A stretch of 64,000 nucleotides of DNA, from positions 186,001 through 250,000 of the forward strand of contig BGKB01000024.1 of the NCBI GenBank assembly GCA_003116975.1, written 5' to 3'. This DNA is from Aurantiochytrium sp. KH105. Lineage: Eukaryota; Sar; Bigyra; Thraustochytrida; Thraustochytriidae. The stretch's first letter is position 1. The number at the start of each line of letters is the position of its first letter. Of this stretch, positions 30,055 to 40,838 are shown piece by piece. Made by a program: the position numbers and the translations under genes. The notes below the pieces were generated by a model, which was not told where the DNA came from, did no database searches, and saw nothing but the letters and a program-made list of their open reading frames with translations.

Positions 30055-30394
30055 TCTTGCGAAAATTGACTGATAGCTTCTGATTATCGCTGATTGGGTA
30101 CGGGTGTTTCGGATCTGCTCATGATGGGACCGCTTTTCCTCGGCGCCAGGTCCGAGATTGGATAAGTGTTGTACAGAGGAGCTGGTGAGGAGCACGGGCC
30201 TTTTGTGATACTTATCCACCAGGGAATGTTCACTACTGTGACCCTGCTGTCTGCTCTTTCTTGAAATATACTAACCGCCGTATAAGCCTTGAAAGAGGCT
30301 TTCTATGGCGGAGAGGTTAACGTCATCTTGCCCATGTCATCCAGCCGTGGTGGCGTCATTCTTAGTGCGAATAATAGTAAAGATTTGCACGAGC
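30055..30394. other. Unrelated insertion at the 3' end of relic copy B
   Basis: Sequence that interrupts the alignment between the type I 3' flank and the coding remnant starting at 30395. No frame or inverted repeat is evident. It replaces the last codons of the relic. Confidence 0.45.
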
Positions 30395-32114
30395 CTGGCA
30401 GTAATCATCCGAGTCATAGTAAGAGACGCTGGCGAGTTTTAAAGGCTTCGTCGATACAGGTTGCTTGCACGATTTCATCGACAGCACTTTGTAAATTGGC
30501 AAAGCTGGTCTGAATGTACTGAATCGAACGAGGCTGTCCTTTCTGGAGCTTGGAACGCGAAACCAGGCAGTAATGGAGAAAGTTCGGGTCCAAATTGTTG
30601 CCGATCTCGACAACAACCAAGTAAGCATTCTTGTAATTGATGAGGCGCCAGGCCTGTTACTCTGTACATGCGACGTCGTGCGGGTGTTGAGCACTCTCAT
30701 TTGTTCCATGATTGGCGATTTCGGCGATTACGTTGCAGTAAGTTCCCCAATATCTGTTCGGGTTTCCGTCCGTGAGGAGAACAACGACCTTGACAGCATC
30801 CGAGCGTGGGCCTCCATCTGCTTCACTACGACCCATAATGTAATTGGCAGCCTGCAGCGCCTGTGGAGTATTTGTAAAGCCGTCTCCGTTGTTGGACGTA
30901 CCAAATTCATCCCACGCGTTTTCATACCTCGAAGCCGCGGCATTGAAGAAGAATGGGCTGCTGGTAGCGCCAGTTGAGCCATCGCCGAACGGACGCTCTC
31001 TTGAGACTGTGCCGGATACGCCGACGATGGAGTTGGCGAAACGAAAGCCAGCAAACCTCGTGAAGGCATTCGTGAACGTATACGCTTCGTGCAAACGAGG
31101 TAGCAAAGTATTTAGCTCATCGGAGCCCTTGGCGCCATTCTGGTCGATCGAACCGCTGTTGTCCACGACCCAAAGGGTGTCCAGCTTCTTTTCTGGGCAG
31201 CTGAAAACGGGCGGAAACGCGGGCGAAGGCGTGGGTGCTGGAGTTGGCGCAGGAGTAGGAGCAGGCGTAGGTGCTGGAGTAGGCGTCGGAGTTGGCGCAG
31301 GCGTGGGTGCCGGAGTAGGAGCAGGCGTAGGTGCTGGAGTTGGCGCCGGAGTTGGCGCAGGCGTGGGCGCCGGAATTGGCGCAGGCGTGGGTGCCGGAGT
31401 AGGAGCAGGAGTAGGCGCCGGAGTAGGAGCAGACGTGGGAGCGGGAGTAGGAGCAGGCGCAGGTGCTGGAGTAGGAGCGTCTGTGGGTGCTGCTGTGGGC
31501 ATGTCTGTGCAAGTCTTAGGACCCGAGATCCATTGACCTGCAGTCTTGACTTCACCAATCACCGCAATCAGCTCGCACCTCGAGTTTGTCGTGCGATAAG
31601 CCCAGTAATAACACTCATCGTTCTCTACGCACTGAGAATGACATTCCTCCTCCGAGGTCACAGTAGGTCTTTGAGCACAGTGGGGTTCTTGTACCTCTTA
31701 CCCTCCACGTAGCAGCCGGGGATCTCAACGACAGGAGCCAAAGTCGGCGACAGTGTTGGCGCATCCGTGGGCGCATCTGTGGGCGCATCCGTTGGGGCGG
31801 TGGTGGGCGCGTCTGTGGGCGCATCGGTCAGGGCGTCGGTGGGCGCATCCGTCGGCGCATCCGTGGGCGCGTCGGTACAGATCTTCGATCCTGAGACGCA
31901 CCTCGTAGATGAGACCGAGACTGCATCGTTGAGAGCGCGCATGAGGTTGCACTGCGCGCCCGCGTTGGCATCCGAGTTGCCGCTTGCCGAACGAAAGCTC
32001 CAGTAGTTGCAATCCTCATTCGCCACACAAGCAGAGTGGCACTGCTCGGGAAGCTGAACGCCGGGCTCATCGTCGTACGTGTAGATCCTATCGGCGGCCT
32101 TGGCCTTGTAGATG
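30395..32114 (-). pseudogene. Relic copy B of the vWA/PAN/stalk gene
   Basis: Minus-strand remnant matching genes A and C from PAN 1 through the stalk and C-terminal vWA domain. The signal peptide and both N-terminal vWA domains are missing: homology stops at 32114 inside the start of PAN 1 (GGCCTTGTAGATG), where unrelated sequence begins. Compared with A and C there is a one-base deletion near 31665 at the start of PAN 2, and a TAC-to-TAA nonsense change at 30657-30659 within the last vWA domain. Its stalk is built of Pro-Thr-Pro-Ala units instead of Pro-Thr-Pro-Glu, so it descends from a different ancestral stalk or has drifted. The vWA MIDAS (DNSGS) is still readable. It lies between genes A and C and carries the type I 3' flank. 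Confidence 0.88.
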
Positions 32115-32139
32115 CGAAAGACGCCGCAATTGTCCAACA

Positions 32140-32603
32140 TCTGTACAAGTTTGCCCCCCGAGGAATAAATCAGTGACCAAAACGCACTTCAGACATCGGA
32201 CCTTGAGCTTGGGGAGACTCATTCTGGTGGAGAGACCACGTGTGCGAGCAAGCGAGTGTGTACTTCCGCTCTCCGCTCTCCAAAATTGAAAAGAAGAGAC
32301 GCCTACTGCATTCTCGAAAGAGTGTGCCAAGACAAGGTCGTTAATCGACACACGTGGGCAGGCTTACCGCACACGACAGATCGAAGACACATTCTGTACA
32401 AAGGACGATATTTTCGCTTCTACCCTTTCGAGATCGGGTTCGCAAAATCTGGCCAGAAGGAGAGGTCCTTCTCTTATATAATGCAGTCCCTCTTTTCTTT
32501 TGCAGTACCTTGCAGATGCTAAAAGCACAACAAAAATCGCGAGATGTGGTCGGTGGGGTTAATTTATTAGACCTCTAGGCCTGCCTAGGAAGATTGCTTG
32601 ATT
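32140..32603. repeat. Type II 3'-flank block of gene C
   Basis: Matches 40384-40740, the 3' flank of gene D (GGACCTTG.GCTTG.GGA, then CGCTCTCC and GAAGAGACGCC segments), at perhaps three-quarters identity by eye. Absent 3' of gene A. It shows that C and D share a flank different from that of A and the two relics. Confidence 0.75.
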
Positions 32604-35600
32604 TTAATCGTCATAGGCCTTGCAGTGAGCATTCTGATTATTGTAAGTGACCTCAAGGGGAGTTCGGTGGGCATCGTCGATACAGGTCGCTTGCACAATT
32701 TCATCAATCGCACTTTGCAGATTGGCAAAGTTGGTCTGAATCTGCTGAATCGAAAGTGGCTGATCATTCGGAGGATCTTCGTTCTGTCGTAGACAGTACT
32801 CGAGGAAGTTCGAGTCCAGATTATTGCCGATTCTGACGACAACCAGGTATGCGTCTAGATCGTTGACGAGACGCAAAGCCTGGTACTCTGTGCACGCGAC
32901 GTCTTCTTTGCCCCGATTGTTTTCATTCGTACCCGGATCGGTGATTTCTGTGATATCATTGCATTCAGTGCCCCAGTACCTGTTCGGGTTTCCGTCTGTG
33001 AGGAGAACGACGACCTTGATGGCATCCGAGCGCGGGCCTCCATCTGCTTCACTAAGACCCAAAATGTAATTGGCAGCCTGCAACGCCTGTGGCGTGTTTG
33101 TGAAGCCGTTACCGTCGTTGGACCCACCAAACTCATCCCAATCGTTCTCATTTGTCGCAGCCGCATCATTGAAGAAGAATGGGCTGCCTACATCGCCAGT
33201 TGAGCCACTGCCAAACGGATTGGCGCTCGAGACTGTACCGGACACTCCGACGATGGAGTTTGTGAAGCGGAATCCCGCGAACCTTGTATTGGCATTGGTG
33301 AAGGTGTACGCTTCGTGCACATTAAGCAGCAAGTCGTTGAGCTCTTCGGAGCCTTTGGCGCCATTCTGGTCGATCGAGCCGCTGTTATCCACAACCCAGA
33401 CAATGTCGAGCTTCTTTTCTGGGCATCTGAGGATTGGCGGATATGTTGGCTCAGGCGTGGGCTCAGGAGTTGGCTCTGGCGTGGGCTCGGGAGTTGGCTC
33501 AGGTGTGGGCTCCGGAGTTGGCTCCGGAGTTGGCTCAGGCGTCGGTTCAGGCGTGGGCTCGGGAGTTGGCTCAGGCGTGGGCTCAGGAGTTGGCTCAGGC
33601 GTCGGTTGAGGCGTGGGCTCTGGCGTGGGCTCAGGAGTTGGCTCTGGCGTGGGCTCGGGAGTTGGCTCAGGTGTGGGCTGCGGAGTTGGCTCAGGCGTCG
33701 GTTGAGGCGTGGGCTCGGGAGTTGGCTCAGGCGTGGGCTCAGGTGTGGGCTGCGGAGTTGGCTCAGGCGTCGGTTGAGGCGTGGGCTCGGGAGTTGGCTC
33801 AGGCGTGGGCTCAGGTGTGGGCTGCGGAGTTGGCTCAGGCGTCGGTTGAGGCGTGGGCTCGGGAGTTGGCTCAGGCGTGGGCATGTCTGTGCAGATCTTA
33901 GGACCCGAGATCCATTGGCCTGCATCCTTGATATTGCCAATCTCGGCAATCAGCTCACATATCGAGTTGGTCGTACGGTAAGCCCAGTAGTTGCACTCAT
34001 CATTTTCCACGCACTGAGAATGGCATTCCTCCTCCGAAGTCACAGTAGGGCTCTCGAGCACGGTGGGGTTCTTGTACCTCTTGCCCTCCACGTAGCAGCC
34101 TGACGTCTCAATGACAGGAGCCAATGTCGGTTCAGGGGTGGGCTCGGGCGTGGGCTCGGGGGTTGGCTCGGGAGTTGGATCCGGCGTGGGCGCATCCGTG
34201 GGCGCATCCGTGGGCGCGTCGGTACAGATCTTCGATCCTGAGACCCACCTCGTAGATGAGACGGAGACTGCATCGTTGAGCGCGCTCATGAGGTTGCACT
34301 GCGCGCCCGCGTTGGCATCCGAGTTGCCGCTTGCCGAACGAAAACTCCAGTAGTTGCAATCCTCATTCGCCACACAAGCAGAGTGGCACTGCTCGGGAAG
34401 CTGAACGCCGGGCTCATCGTCGTACGTGTAGATCCTATCGGCGGCCTTGGCCTTGTAGATGACCTGCTCCATGTAGCACCCATCAATGTAATCGACTGGG
34501 CTCAGCGTGGGAAAGGGAGTCGGCGCGTCCGTAGGTGCATCTGTAGGCGAGGATGTCGGCTCCGCGGTGGTCGGGGAAGGCGTGTCTTCCTCGGGATTGG
34601 TCGGGCACTGGTCAGAAACAATGCTGTCGACCAGGGTCATCAAGCCAGCATAGTCATCCGCCTGGTATGTCTGAACCTCGGGTGTGACGGGGCTGTACAG
34701 GTTGTTGCCCTGGTCATCACCGACACGAACCGCGACGTATGTGGCCGAAGTGTCCTGGATCATCTGCGCGTACATCTGTGTGCACTTCTTTGCGGCTACT
34801 TTGGGGTACTTGGCTTTCCTGTCGTACCACTGGCACTCCTCCGGAAGACGGGCACGGTTCCACTCGACATTGGGCACATCGTCGCCAACATGCACGACAT
34901 AGGTGGGGCGATCGGCGCGACCGGCTGCTGCGTCGGCGGCGTCAGTGGCCTCGATCATGGCCAGCGTCGTCTTGAGCGCAAGCGGAGTGTTGGTGTTGCC
35001 CTCTTCGGAGTTGGGACGGGTCAAGGCACGAACGGCGTTCTCGAATGCAGTTTGCGTGGTATAGCGCAGGTTGCCGCTCTCGTCAAGAATGGTCAGCTCA
35101 TCCGTGATTCCTGTCGAGTACTCGACGAGACCAAAGCGTGCGCCGTCCTCGGCGCCGACCGTGAAGCGAGAAGCAAAGTCGAGCACAAAGTCGTACGCCT
35201 GCACGAGCTCCTCATCATCGATGGTAAACGAGGCGTCGACGACAAAGATGATGTCGACGCTGTCCTCGCATCCCTCGCCGCTTGTGATGTCGCACGCAAG
35301 ATCGGCGACACCCTCGGCAATCGTGTTAGCGTTGGAGAGATCAGAGGGCATCTCCAGGTAAGCTGCGAGGGCATCCGTGCCGGCCTCGGGGACGAAGGCG
35401 TCATCGCCGACAGGGACGTAGATGACCTTGATGCCCTCGTCGTCGACTGTATTCTCGACTTGCTCAAGGAAGCATGCTTGAATGGCCTCGTCCGAGAGAT
35501 CTTTCTTTTTCGAAATGCCAGAGCAGATCTTGCCAACACGAGGCTTGCTGTAGGAGGTCACATCAGCGTGGCCGTCAGAAAGGAGAACGATGATCTCGGT

Positions 35601-36014
35601 CGCGCCTCTGGACTTTTTCTTGATGATCTTGTCGGTGGCGTAGTTGAGCGCGTACGGGATGTTGGTCTCAGTTTCCTCGTCCGTCATAGAGTCAATGAGC
35701 TTATAGAGCTTTTTCTCATTCTTGATGGCAGTCAGAGGCTTCTTTTTGAAGACCGTGGAGCCAAAGCTGAGAGCGGTGACGCGGTCCTTGGTAGCGGACT
35801 TGCCGATGTCGAACTGATGGCCGATGGCCTTTGCATAGCGCTTGATCTTGTTGAAGTTCTCGATGGACGCAGAGGCGTCAAGCATGAGGACCACGTCGTA
35901 CGGCGCACACTCCTCGGAAGGGCCGGCGCCATACTGCTCGACCGCGCCTTGCACGGTGAGGGCAAGGCTTGCCACCATGGCGGCCACGGCCGCGCGCCAC
36001 ATGGCGCCGCGCAT
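32604..36014 (-). CDS. Secreted vWA-vWA-PAN-PAN-(EPTP)n stalk-vWA protein, array gene C
   Basis: 1136 residues from ATG 36014. Same domain order as gene A: signal peptide, vWA 1 (DASAS), vWA 2 (DASFT), Pro-Thr linker, two PAN/Apple-like domains, a long stalk of EPTP with interspersed QPTP units, and a C-terminal vWA domain with intact DNSGS, TNTPQAL and LLTDG. Over the first 600 residues it differs from gene A at only about ten positions, some shared with gene D (AEGVADL, KPRVGK) and some private (WNRARL for WIRARL). This mosaic suggests gene conversion. The C-terminal vWA is more diverged from A (ILRCPEKKL; ends NAHCKAYDD). Secreted adhesin or extracellular-matrix role is inferred from domains. 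Confidence 0.93.
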   Translation of the reverse strand: MRGAMWRAAVAAMVASLALTVQGAVEQYGAGPSEECAPYDVVLMLDASASIENFNKIKRYAKAIGHQFDIGKSATKDRVTALSFGSTVFKKKPLTAIKNEKKLYKLIDSMTDEETETNIPYALNYATDKIIKKKSRGATEIIVLLSDGHADVTSYSKPRVGKICSGISKKKDLSDEAIQACFLEQVENTVDDEGIKVIYVPVGDDAFVPEAGTDALAAYLEMPSDLSNANTIAEGVADLACDITSGEGCEDSVDIIFVVDASFTIDDEELVQAYDFVLDFASRFTVGAEDGARFGLVEYSTGITDELTILDESGNLRYTTQTAFENAVRALTRPNSEEGNTNTPLALKTTLAMIEATDAADAAAGRADRPTYVVHVGDDVPNVEWNRARLPEECQWYDRKAKYPKVAAKKCTQMYAQMIQDTSATYVAVRVGDDQGNNLYSPVTPEVQTYQADDYAGLMTLVDSIVSDQCPTNPEEDTPSPTTAEPTSSPTDAPTDAPTPFPTLSPVDYIDGCYMEQVIYKAKAADRIYTYDDEPGVQLPEQCHSACVANEDCNYWSFRSASGNSDANAGAQCNLMSALNDAVSVSSTRWVSGSKICTDAPTDAPTDAPTPDPTPEPTPEPTPEPTPEPTLAPVIETSGCYVEGKRYKNPTVLESPTVTSEEECHSQCVENDECNYWAYRTTNSICELIAEIGNIKDAGQWISGPKICTDMPTPEPTPEPTPQPTPEPTPQPTPEPTPEPTPEPTPQPTPEPTPQPTPEPTPEPTPEPTPQPTPEPTPQPTPEPTPEPTPEPTPEPTPEPTPQPTPEPTPEPTPEPTPEPTPEPTPEPTPEPTPEPTPEPTPEPTPEPTPEPTPEPTYPPILRCPEKKLDIVWVVDNSGSIDQNGAKGSEELNDLLLNVHEAYTFTNANTRFAGFRFTNSIVGVSGTVSSANPFGSGSTGDVGSPFFFNDAAATNENDWDEFGGSNDGNGFTNTPQALQAANYILGLSEADGGPRSDAIKVVVLLTDGNPNRYWGTECNDITEITDPGTNENNRGKEDVACTEYQALRLVNDLDAYLVVVRIGNNLDSNFLEYCLRQNEDPPNDQPLSIQQIQTNFANLQSAIDEIVQATCIDDAHRTPLEVTYNNQNAHCKAYDD

Positions 36015-38215
36015 TCTTGTCAACGTAGTAGTAGTGGGCCTACTGACTTTATCGAGTTCCTGATCTCGGGACTCGAAGTTCCGGGTTTGCTTGTCCAGCT
36101 GGCTGCATACAACCTGCGTGACTGCCAGTCTGCCTGCTTTTCTCCCTGCCTAGCCTATGTCTGGGTGTGTTGCTTCTGGCTGATGCCGCCCGCTCCTTCC
36201 TGTCCCGTGCGTGCTTCCTTCCGGGTACGAGTTCTGAGGACGCGCCAGCACTTTGGAAGTTTGCAAGATTGTAAGGATAAGTGCTCCCGCAGTGCAACCA
36301 CAGCCATTGGATTTCCCGTATCTCCCCGCAGAATGAGAGTGGCCATGGTGGTTTTCAGTCATTTTATTTTTTTTTTCAGATCCTACTATACTGGTTAGGC
36401 CCAGATCGTAATGCATTTAGGTAGTTCTGGTTCTCATCGACGTACATTCCCTGCTCCAGCTACCTTCTGTCACGCCCTCCTGGCTCTTGCGGGCCGGTCT
36501 GGCCGCTGGCCGGCCTGCTTTCAGCGCCCGCTTTTCGGTCTGCAGCTGCAGCTCCGAGTACACGACGCGGAGTCGTCTCTGCAGCGGCCAGGAGCCCACT
36601 ACCGTAGCTGGCGCAGCCTGCGATACAATACCAGCTATTCAAGCAGGCCAGCTCCAGTCGTCTAGCCGCCAATCGATCGCCCCACTTTTCCCGCAAAATT
36701 GCTGCGGCCATAGGAACTGTAACTCTTAGTACGATGGAAAGGCAATGAAGTAGGGGTCTTACTGTTAGTGCGCGCGCGCCGCTTTGATCGAAGGCTCCTT
36801 GTGCCTCAGCTCTGCGCTGCACGTCGCTGCCATGACAAGTGCCGGCGGCAGACTTTCACTCTGCATGACACGGGGCTGTGCTGTACGGCTCATCCAAGCG
36901 GTTGCTGAGCTAGGTCTTGGGCCCTCTGTCCAGATCGGCTTGCTGCGGTGGCGGCTAGTGCACAGTGCGGTGGAGTCCAATAAGCGTCTCGTCTCGTCTC
37001 GTCTCGTCTCGTCTCGTCTCGTCTCGTCTCGTCTCGTCTCGTCTCGTCTCGTCTCGTCTCGTCTCGTCTCGTCTCGTCTCGTCTCGTCTCGTCTCGTCGT
37101 CTCGTCTCGTCTCGTCTCGTCTCGTTGCGTCGTCTCGTCTCGTCTCGTCTCGTTGCGTCTCCTCGTCTCGTCTCGTCTCGTCTCGTTGCGTCGTCTCGTC
37201 TCGTCTCGTCTCGTCTCGTCTCGTCTCGTCTCGTCTCGTCTCGTCTCGTCTCGTCTCGTCTCGTCTCGTCTCGTCTCGTCTCCTCTCCTCGTGTCGTCTC
37301 TCGGCAGGCTGCTGACCGCGTGCCGCCCTCGCCCGAGCCTCGAGCGAGTCGGCCCGCCCGTGCCGCTCGCTCGCTCTTCTCGGGACGCGAGGGACGTCCC
37401 CGTCCCGGTCGGACGTGCCCGCCCCGCGATCTTGCGCAGCGCAGACGCAGCGCAGCCCGGGGAATGCGAATGAATGAAAGCCGCGCGCCCGTCGTCGCGA
37501 GGTTCAGGCGCGCCGCGGGTGCCGCGGCCAAGAACGAGGCGGGCATCTGCCATGGCTGCATTTGCAGCTGCAGCGAGCGAGCGCATCTCTAGCTGGCTGG
37601 CTGCCGGTATTCGTAGCTGGTAGCTAAGCTACTGCTAGACCTGCTATGCGCACGCCTATCGCGCGCGCGCACGTGCCCCGCAGCGGCTGCGTCGGCCGCA
37701 GCCGACGGCCACGCTGCGGGCCGCTGTGGGAATGCGCCCCTCAAAAACAATTCTCTTCGCTGCCGCGGCGCGCGCGCCTGTGCCGCCACCGCCACTCGCA
37801 GCAGCAGCCGGACAGCTGCCGCGACGCTGAGGCTTTTCCTGGCGCCGAGGCGGCTGGCCGGCCGAGCTTCAGGTCCGCGGGTCGTACAGCTGGGAGCTGA
37901 AGGCGGGCCGGAAGTGGCGGCGTGGGAGAGGTGGCCGCGGTCTCGGCCGCGTGCCGGACAGTCCATTCTCTGGGACAAGGCGCGGCAGCGACCCTTGCGA
38001 CCAGCGCGTGGTCGCGGCGTGGAGACGAGTCGGGGTCTACATCGCGGCGTGGGACGAGGCGAGAGGAGCCGAGACTCATTGCAGAGATGAAAAATGCCTG
38101 CGACTAATGGCAAGCGGCGATCGGAACCTGGAAGTGACAAGTCAGGGATTGCGGCGTCACGTGCGGAGGCAATACACCTTCGCTCGAGTCTGTCCGGCTA
38201 TTTGACCCTCGCCGA
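36015..38215. repeat. 5'-flank block upstream of gene C, paralogous to 27666-29640
   Basis: Second copy of the upstream block. Differences from the gene A copy include a short insertion near 36345 (GGCCATGG), a private segment at about 36826-36984, and the large GTCTC expansion. It contains the gene C promoter. No conserved coding frame. Confidence 0.8.
36985..37281 (+). repeat. (GTCTC)n pentanucleotide array, about 300 bp
   Basis: Nearly 60 GTCTC units with a few GTTGC, GTC and CTC interruptions. The same place in the paralogous flank of gene A (about 28459-28512) holds only about 50 bp of degenerate GTCTC. Frames open across the array (Ser-Arg-Leu-Val or Asp-Glu-Thr-Arg repeats) are simple translations of the repeat. 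Confidence 0.95.
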
Positions 38216-39008
38216 ATCATAGAGACTATGGGCGCTGCTTCCGGTGACGCACGGTACAAATTGCTCTGCTCGCTCGCAAGGGAAATGCGGTGTCAATCTT
38301 CGGCATCGATGTTAATCTGTTAATCTACGAGACGCTTTGCCCAGGACAAACTGTAAGTTTCTGCTGGCCAATCGTGTTGGACGATAATACAGACGTGGAT
38401 CTTCCCAAATATCTACTGTCAGGAGGGAAGGTACCGTGACTCAAGAACGTCATACATCCGATAAAAAACATCGAATAGACACGATGCAGAAAGCACGAAT
38501 TCCGCGTTGAACTCGCGCTGTGGAAACGCGCGGAGTCGGGAACCAGCACTAGCCCACGCCGTAAGTTCGCCCCGGGGCCTGGACCCCGCTCGAACAAGAC
38601 TAGCATAAGCAGAGACTTTTCCACTGATGCTGGACCAGGCTAGCGACCTGGGACCACTGAGCCGAGCAAATCAGGCAGCGACCAAACGTCGACGCCGGAA
38701 GCCGGCAGATCCGAAGTGCACCAACCATAAAAACATTCGCCGAGCAGCAGCGTAAAAATCCTAACAATCTACTTTCCGGTATCGTGCCAGCCACAAAGCG
38801 AAGTTTTTTCACGTTTAGGCAAAACAACTTCTTCGTTCCGTTCGTTTCCTATCCGGGGGAAATTCCCTTCAACGGTTTGGATAGTATTAGGTTATTATCT
38901 GCGAAGAAAATGCAGTGACACCTTCGACGAATGAAAAGCTGGAATATCATTGAAAATTGCAATACGTGCGAACATGACATGAGCTTGATTGTCAGAAGCT
39001 CGCATAAC
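38216..39008. repeat. Type I 3'-flank block belonging to relic E
   Basis: 38224-38343 and 38910-39003 match the other type I flanks; 38350-38900 is private sequence with no gene seen. The block is split from its relic by the 800-bp element that follows. Confidence 0.65.
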
Positions 39009-39808
39009 CCTGGCTAGCCACAGAAAACGGGACGAAATTGGGACGAAATCTCTGCTCACGTTATCCGTCTGGGCATGGTCAGATCTACACCGCGTGTTAT
39101 GAAATTGAGCTCAATTCTAGGTTTCCGTGTCTAGATTACTATACCAAAGTTTGAGATTCTGAAAAGTGTTTTTGATTGAGAATTTTAAAAATGAAAGACT
39201 GATTTGCCGGCTGCGAGTATAAAGTGGTCTATTTGATCAGAATAGGTCTCGTCCCGAAAAACGGGACGAAATTGACTAAGACCCTCTTAATGGAATTTCG
39301 TGTAGTAAATTCAAAAATTGCGTTGCGCTCGGAGAATTTCTTGCTGCGGCGCTCGCCCGTCACCATCCTCAAAGGCATGCGTCATGGCGTGGAAGAACTT
39401 GCGCTGCCGACCACAGCGCGAAGAAAGATGGTGCGAGAACAGCTGCTGGGTGGTCTCTTCGTTGCGCGTCGCAACGCGACGCCAAGGCAAGACTATGCAG
39501 CCGTCGCAGCTATCAACGAAGAGCGGTGGTTAGGCTCCCGCTGGAATGCCAACGAGTACACCCACTTTGCAGATCAAGCTTGAGAATGTCCACCGGGTGA
39601 ATCTCCTCGAGAACTTGCATGGAGACGGAGGGGTATCGTGGGAATCACCATGCCAACGCGCGAGATTTGAATTTGATCTGGGGTATTTCTTTCATTGACT
39701 TTTCTGATTTTTAGATATTTCGTCCCGTTTTTCGGGCCTACACCCCGTTTCGGCAAAACTATTTCGCCGACGATTTCGTCCCGAAAAACGGGACGAAATT
39801 TAGCCAGG
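39009..39808. mobile_element. 800-bp non-autonomous inverted-repeat element, copy 1
   Basis: Inserted into the type I flank: sequence continuous in the copy at 30000-30030 is split here. Ends are CCTGGCTA (39009) and TAGCCAGG (39808). A short word, CGGGACGAAAT or its complement, recurs near both ends and inside (39038, 39253-39272, 39715-39735, 39776-39800), often as the palindrome CGTCCCGAAAAACGGGACG. A GC-richer interior (39300-39590) has an open frame of about 95 codons of protein-like composition that I cannot identify. The left 300 bp match 63689-64000, a second family member. No target duplication is clear. Confidence 0.75.
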
Positions 39809-39839
39809 CCTATCTCTGACTTGCGGGCCAGTAGATGGC

Positions 39840-40352
39840 CTTGCAATTATCGTAATCGTTATCGTAATGGACCACAGCGTGATACCGGAGGGCCTCGTCG
39901 ACACAAGTCGCTTGCACGATTTTGTGAATAGCACTTTGCAGATCGTTTTAAAGTCGGCCTAAATCTGCTGCTGGATGGAAAGAGGCCGCTTGTTCGGGGA
40001 AGTTTTATTCTGCTGCAGACAATGCTCGGAGAAGTTTAAGTCGAAATCATTGCCGATTTTGACAACAACCAGGTACACATCTTGACTGTGAATTTGTTGC
40101 CGGGTTTGATACTCTGTGCATGTAACGTCTTGCGTGACTCGAGTGTCCTCATTTGTTCCGGGGTAGGTGAATTTGGCGATTTGGCTGGAGTAGGTTCCCC
40201 AGTATCTGTTCGAATCTCCGTTCGTGAGGAGAACAATGACCTTAATAGCATCCGAGCGTGGTCTACATTATCTTAATCAAAAGTCATGGTGTAATCGGCG
40301 GCCTGCAATGCCTGCGGAGTACTTGTATAGTTGTCACCATCATTTGCCACGG
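39840..40352 (-). pseudogene. Relic copy E: C-terminal vWA fragment
   Basis: About 500 bp on the minus strand alignable to the last vWA domain of genes A and C (segments matching GATACAGGTCGCTTGCACGA, ACAACAACCAGGTA and TCTGTTCGGGTTTCCGTC). It is more decayed than relic B, with several indels and stops and no stalk or PAN domains. It lies 3' of gene D, which lacks this domain, and is separated from D by the type II flank. It could be D's lost C-terminus or an independent relic; the intervening flank favours the latter. Confidence 0.8.
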
Positions 40353-40383
40353 ACAGTTGCTTTCGCACCTCCCTTTCACCGCG

Positions 40384-40740
40384 CATGTCTCATCTCACGT
40401 CGCTTAATCACGCCGCAAGCGAAGTTTACTAAAATGTTAGGCTAGGAGGACCTTGTGCTTGAGGACACTCATATGGATGGATAGTCCACGTGCGCGAGCG
40501 AACGAGTGTGCTTCCGCTCTCCTCTTTTCGACGTATAGAAGAAGAGACGCCCACTACACTCTCGAACGAGTGTACCAAGCCACGGTCATACATGTCTACA
40601 CGGGTAGGCAGGCTTACCGCGTACTATGGAGCAGCTTTGCGGCGAGAAGGACTTTGGCAAATTGCGGTATTTGAAAAAGGGAAATATGTACACATGTTGC
40701 TTGAGCACCTGCTTGATCGACAAGTATCTTAACTCGCGTC
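40384..40740. repeat. Type II 3'-flank block of gene D
   Basis: Paralogous to 32140-32603, downstream of gene C. The retained order relic - type II flank - intact gene, seen twice, indicates that this combination was duplicated as one unit. Confidence 0.7.
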
Positions 40741-40838
40741 ACAAAATCAAAAAAGGAGTTATGCGAGTTTGATATTGATTGATTGTTGAAGTTTGGCACA
40801 CCGTGACACATAACTCTTCACTTCCTTTGTCAATTCCT

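Noticed and set aside
34383-36398. Long plus-strand open frames antisense to the vWA genes (also 26034-27749 and 42444-44327)
   Set aside because: They mirror the biased codon use of the real minus-strand genes. Their translations are the usual Val/Asp/Gly/Arg-rich antisense pattern and have no domains.
36985-37281. Repetitive Ser-Arg-Leu-Val or Asp-Glu-Thr-Arg protein
   Set aside because: Simple translation of the GTCTC microsatellite in non-coding flank; not conserved in the paralogous flank.
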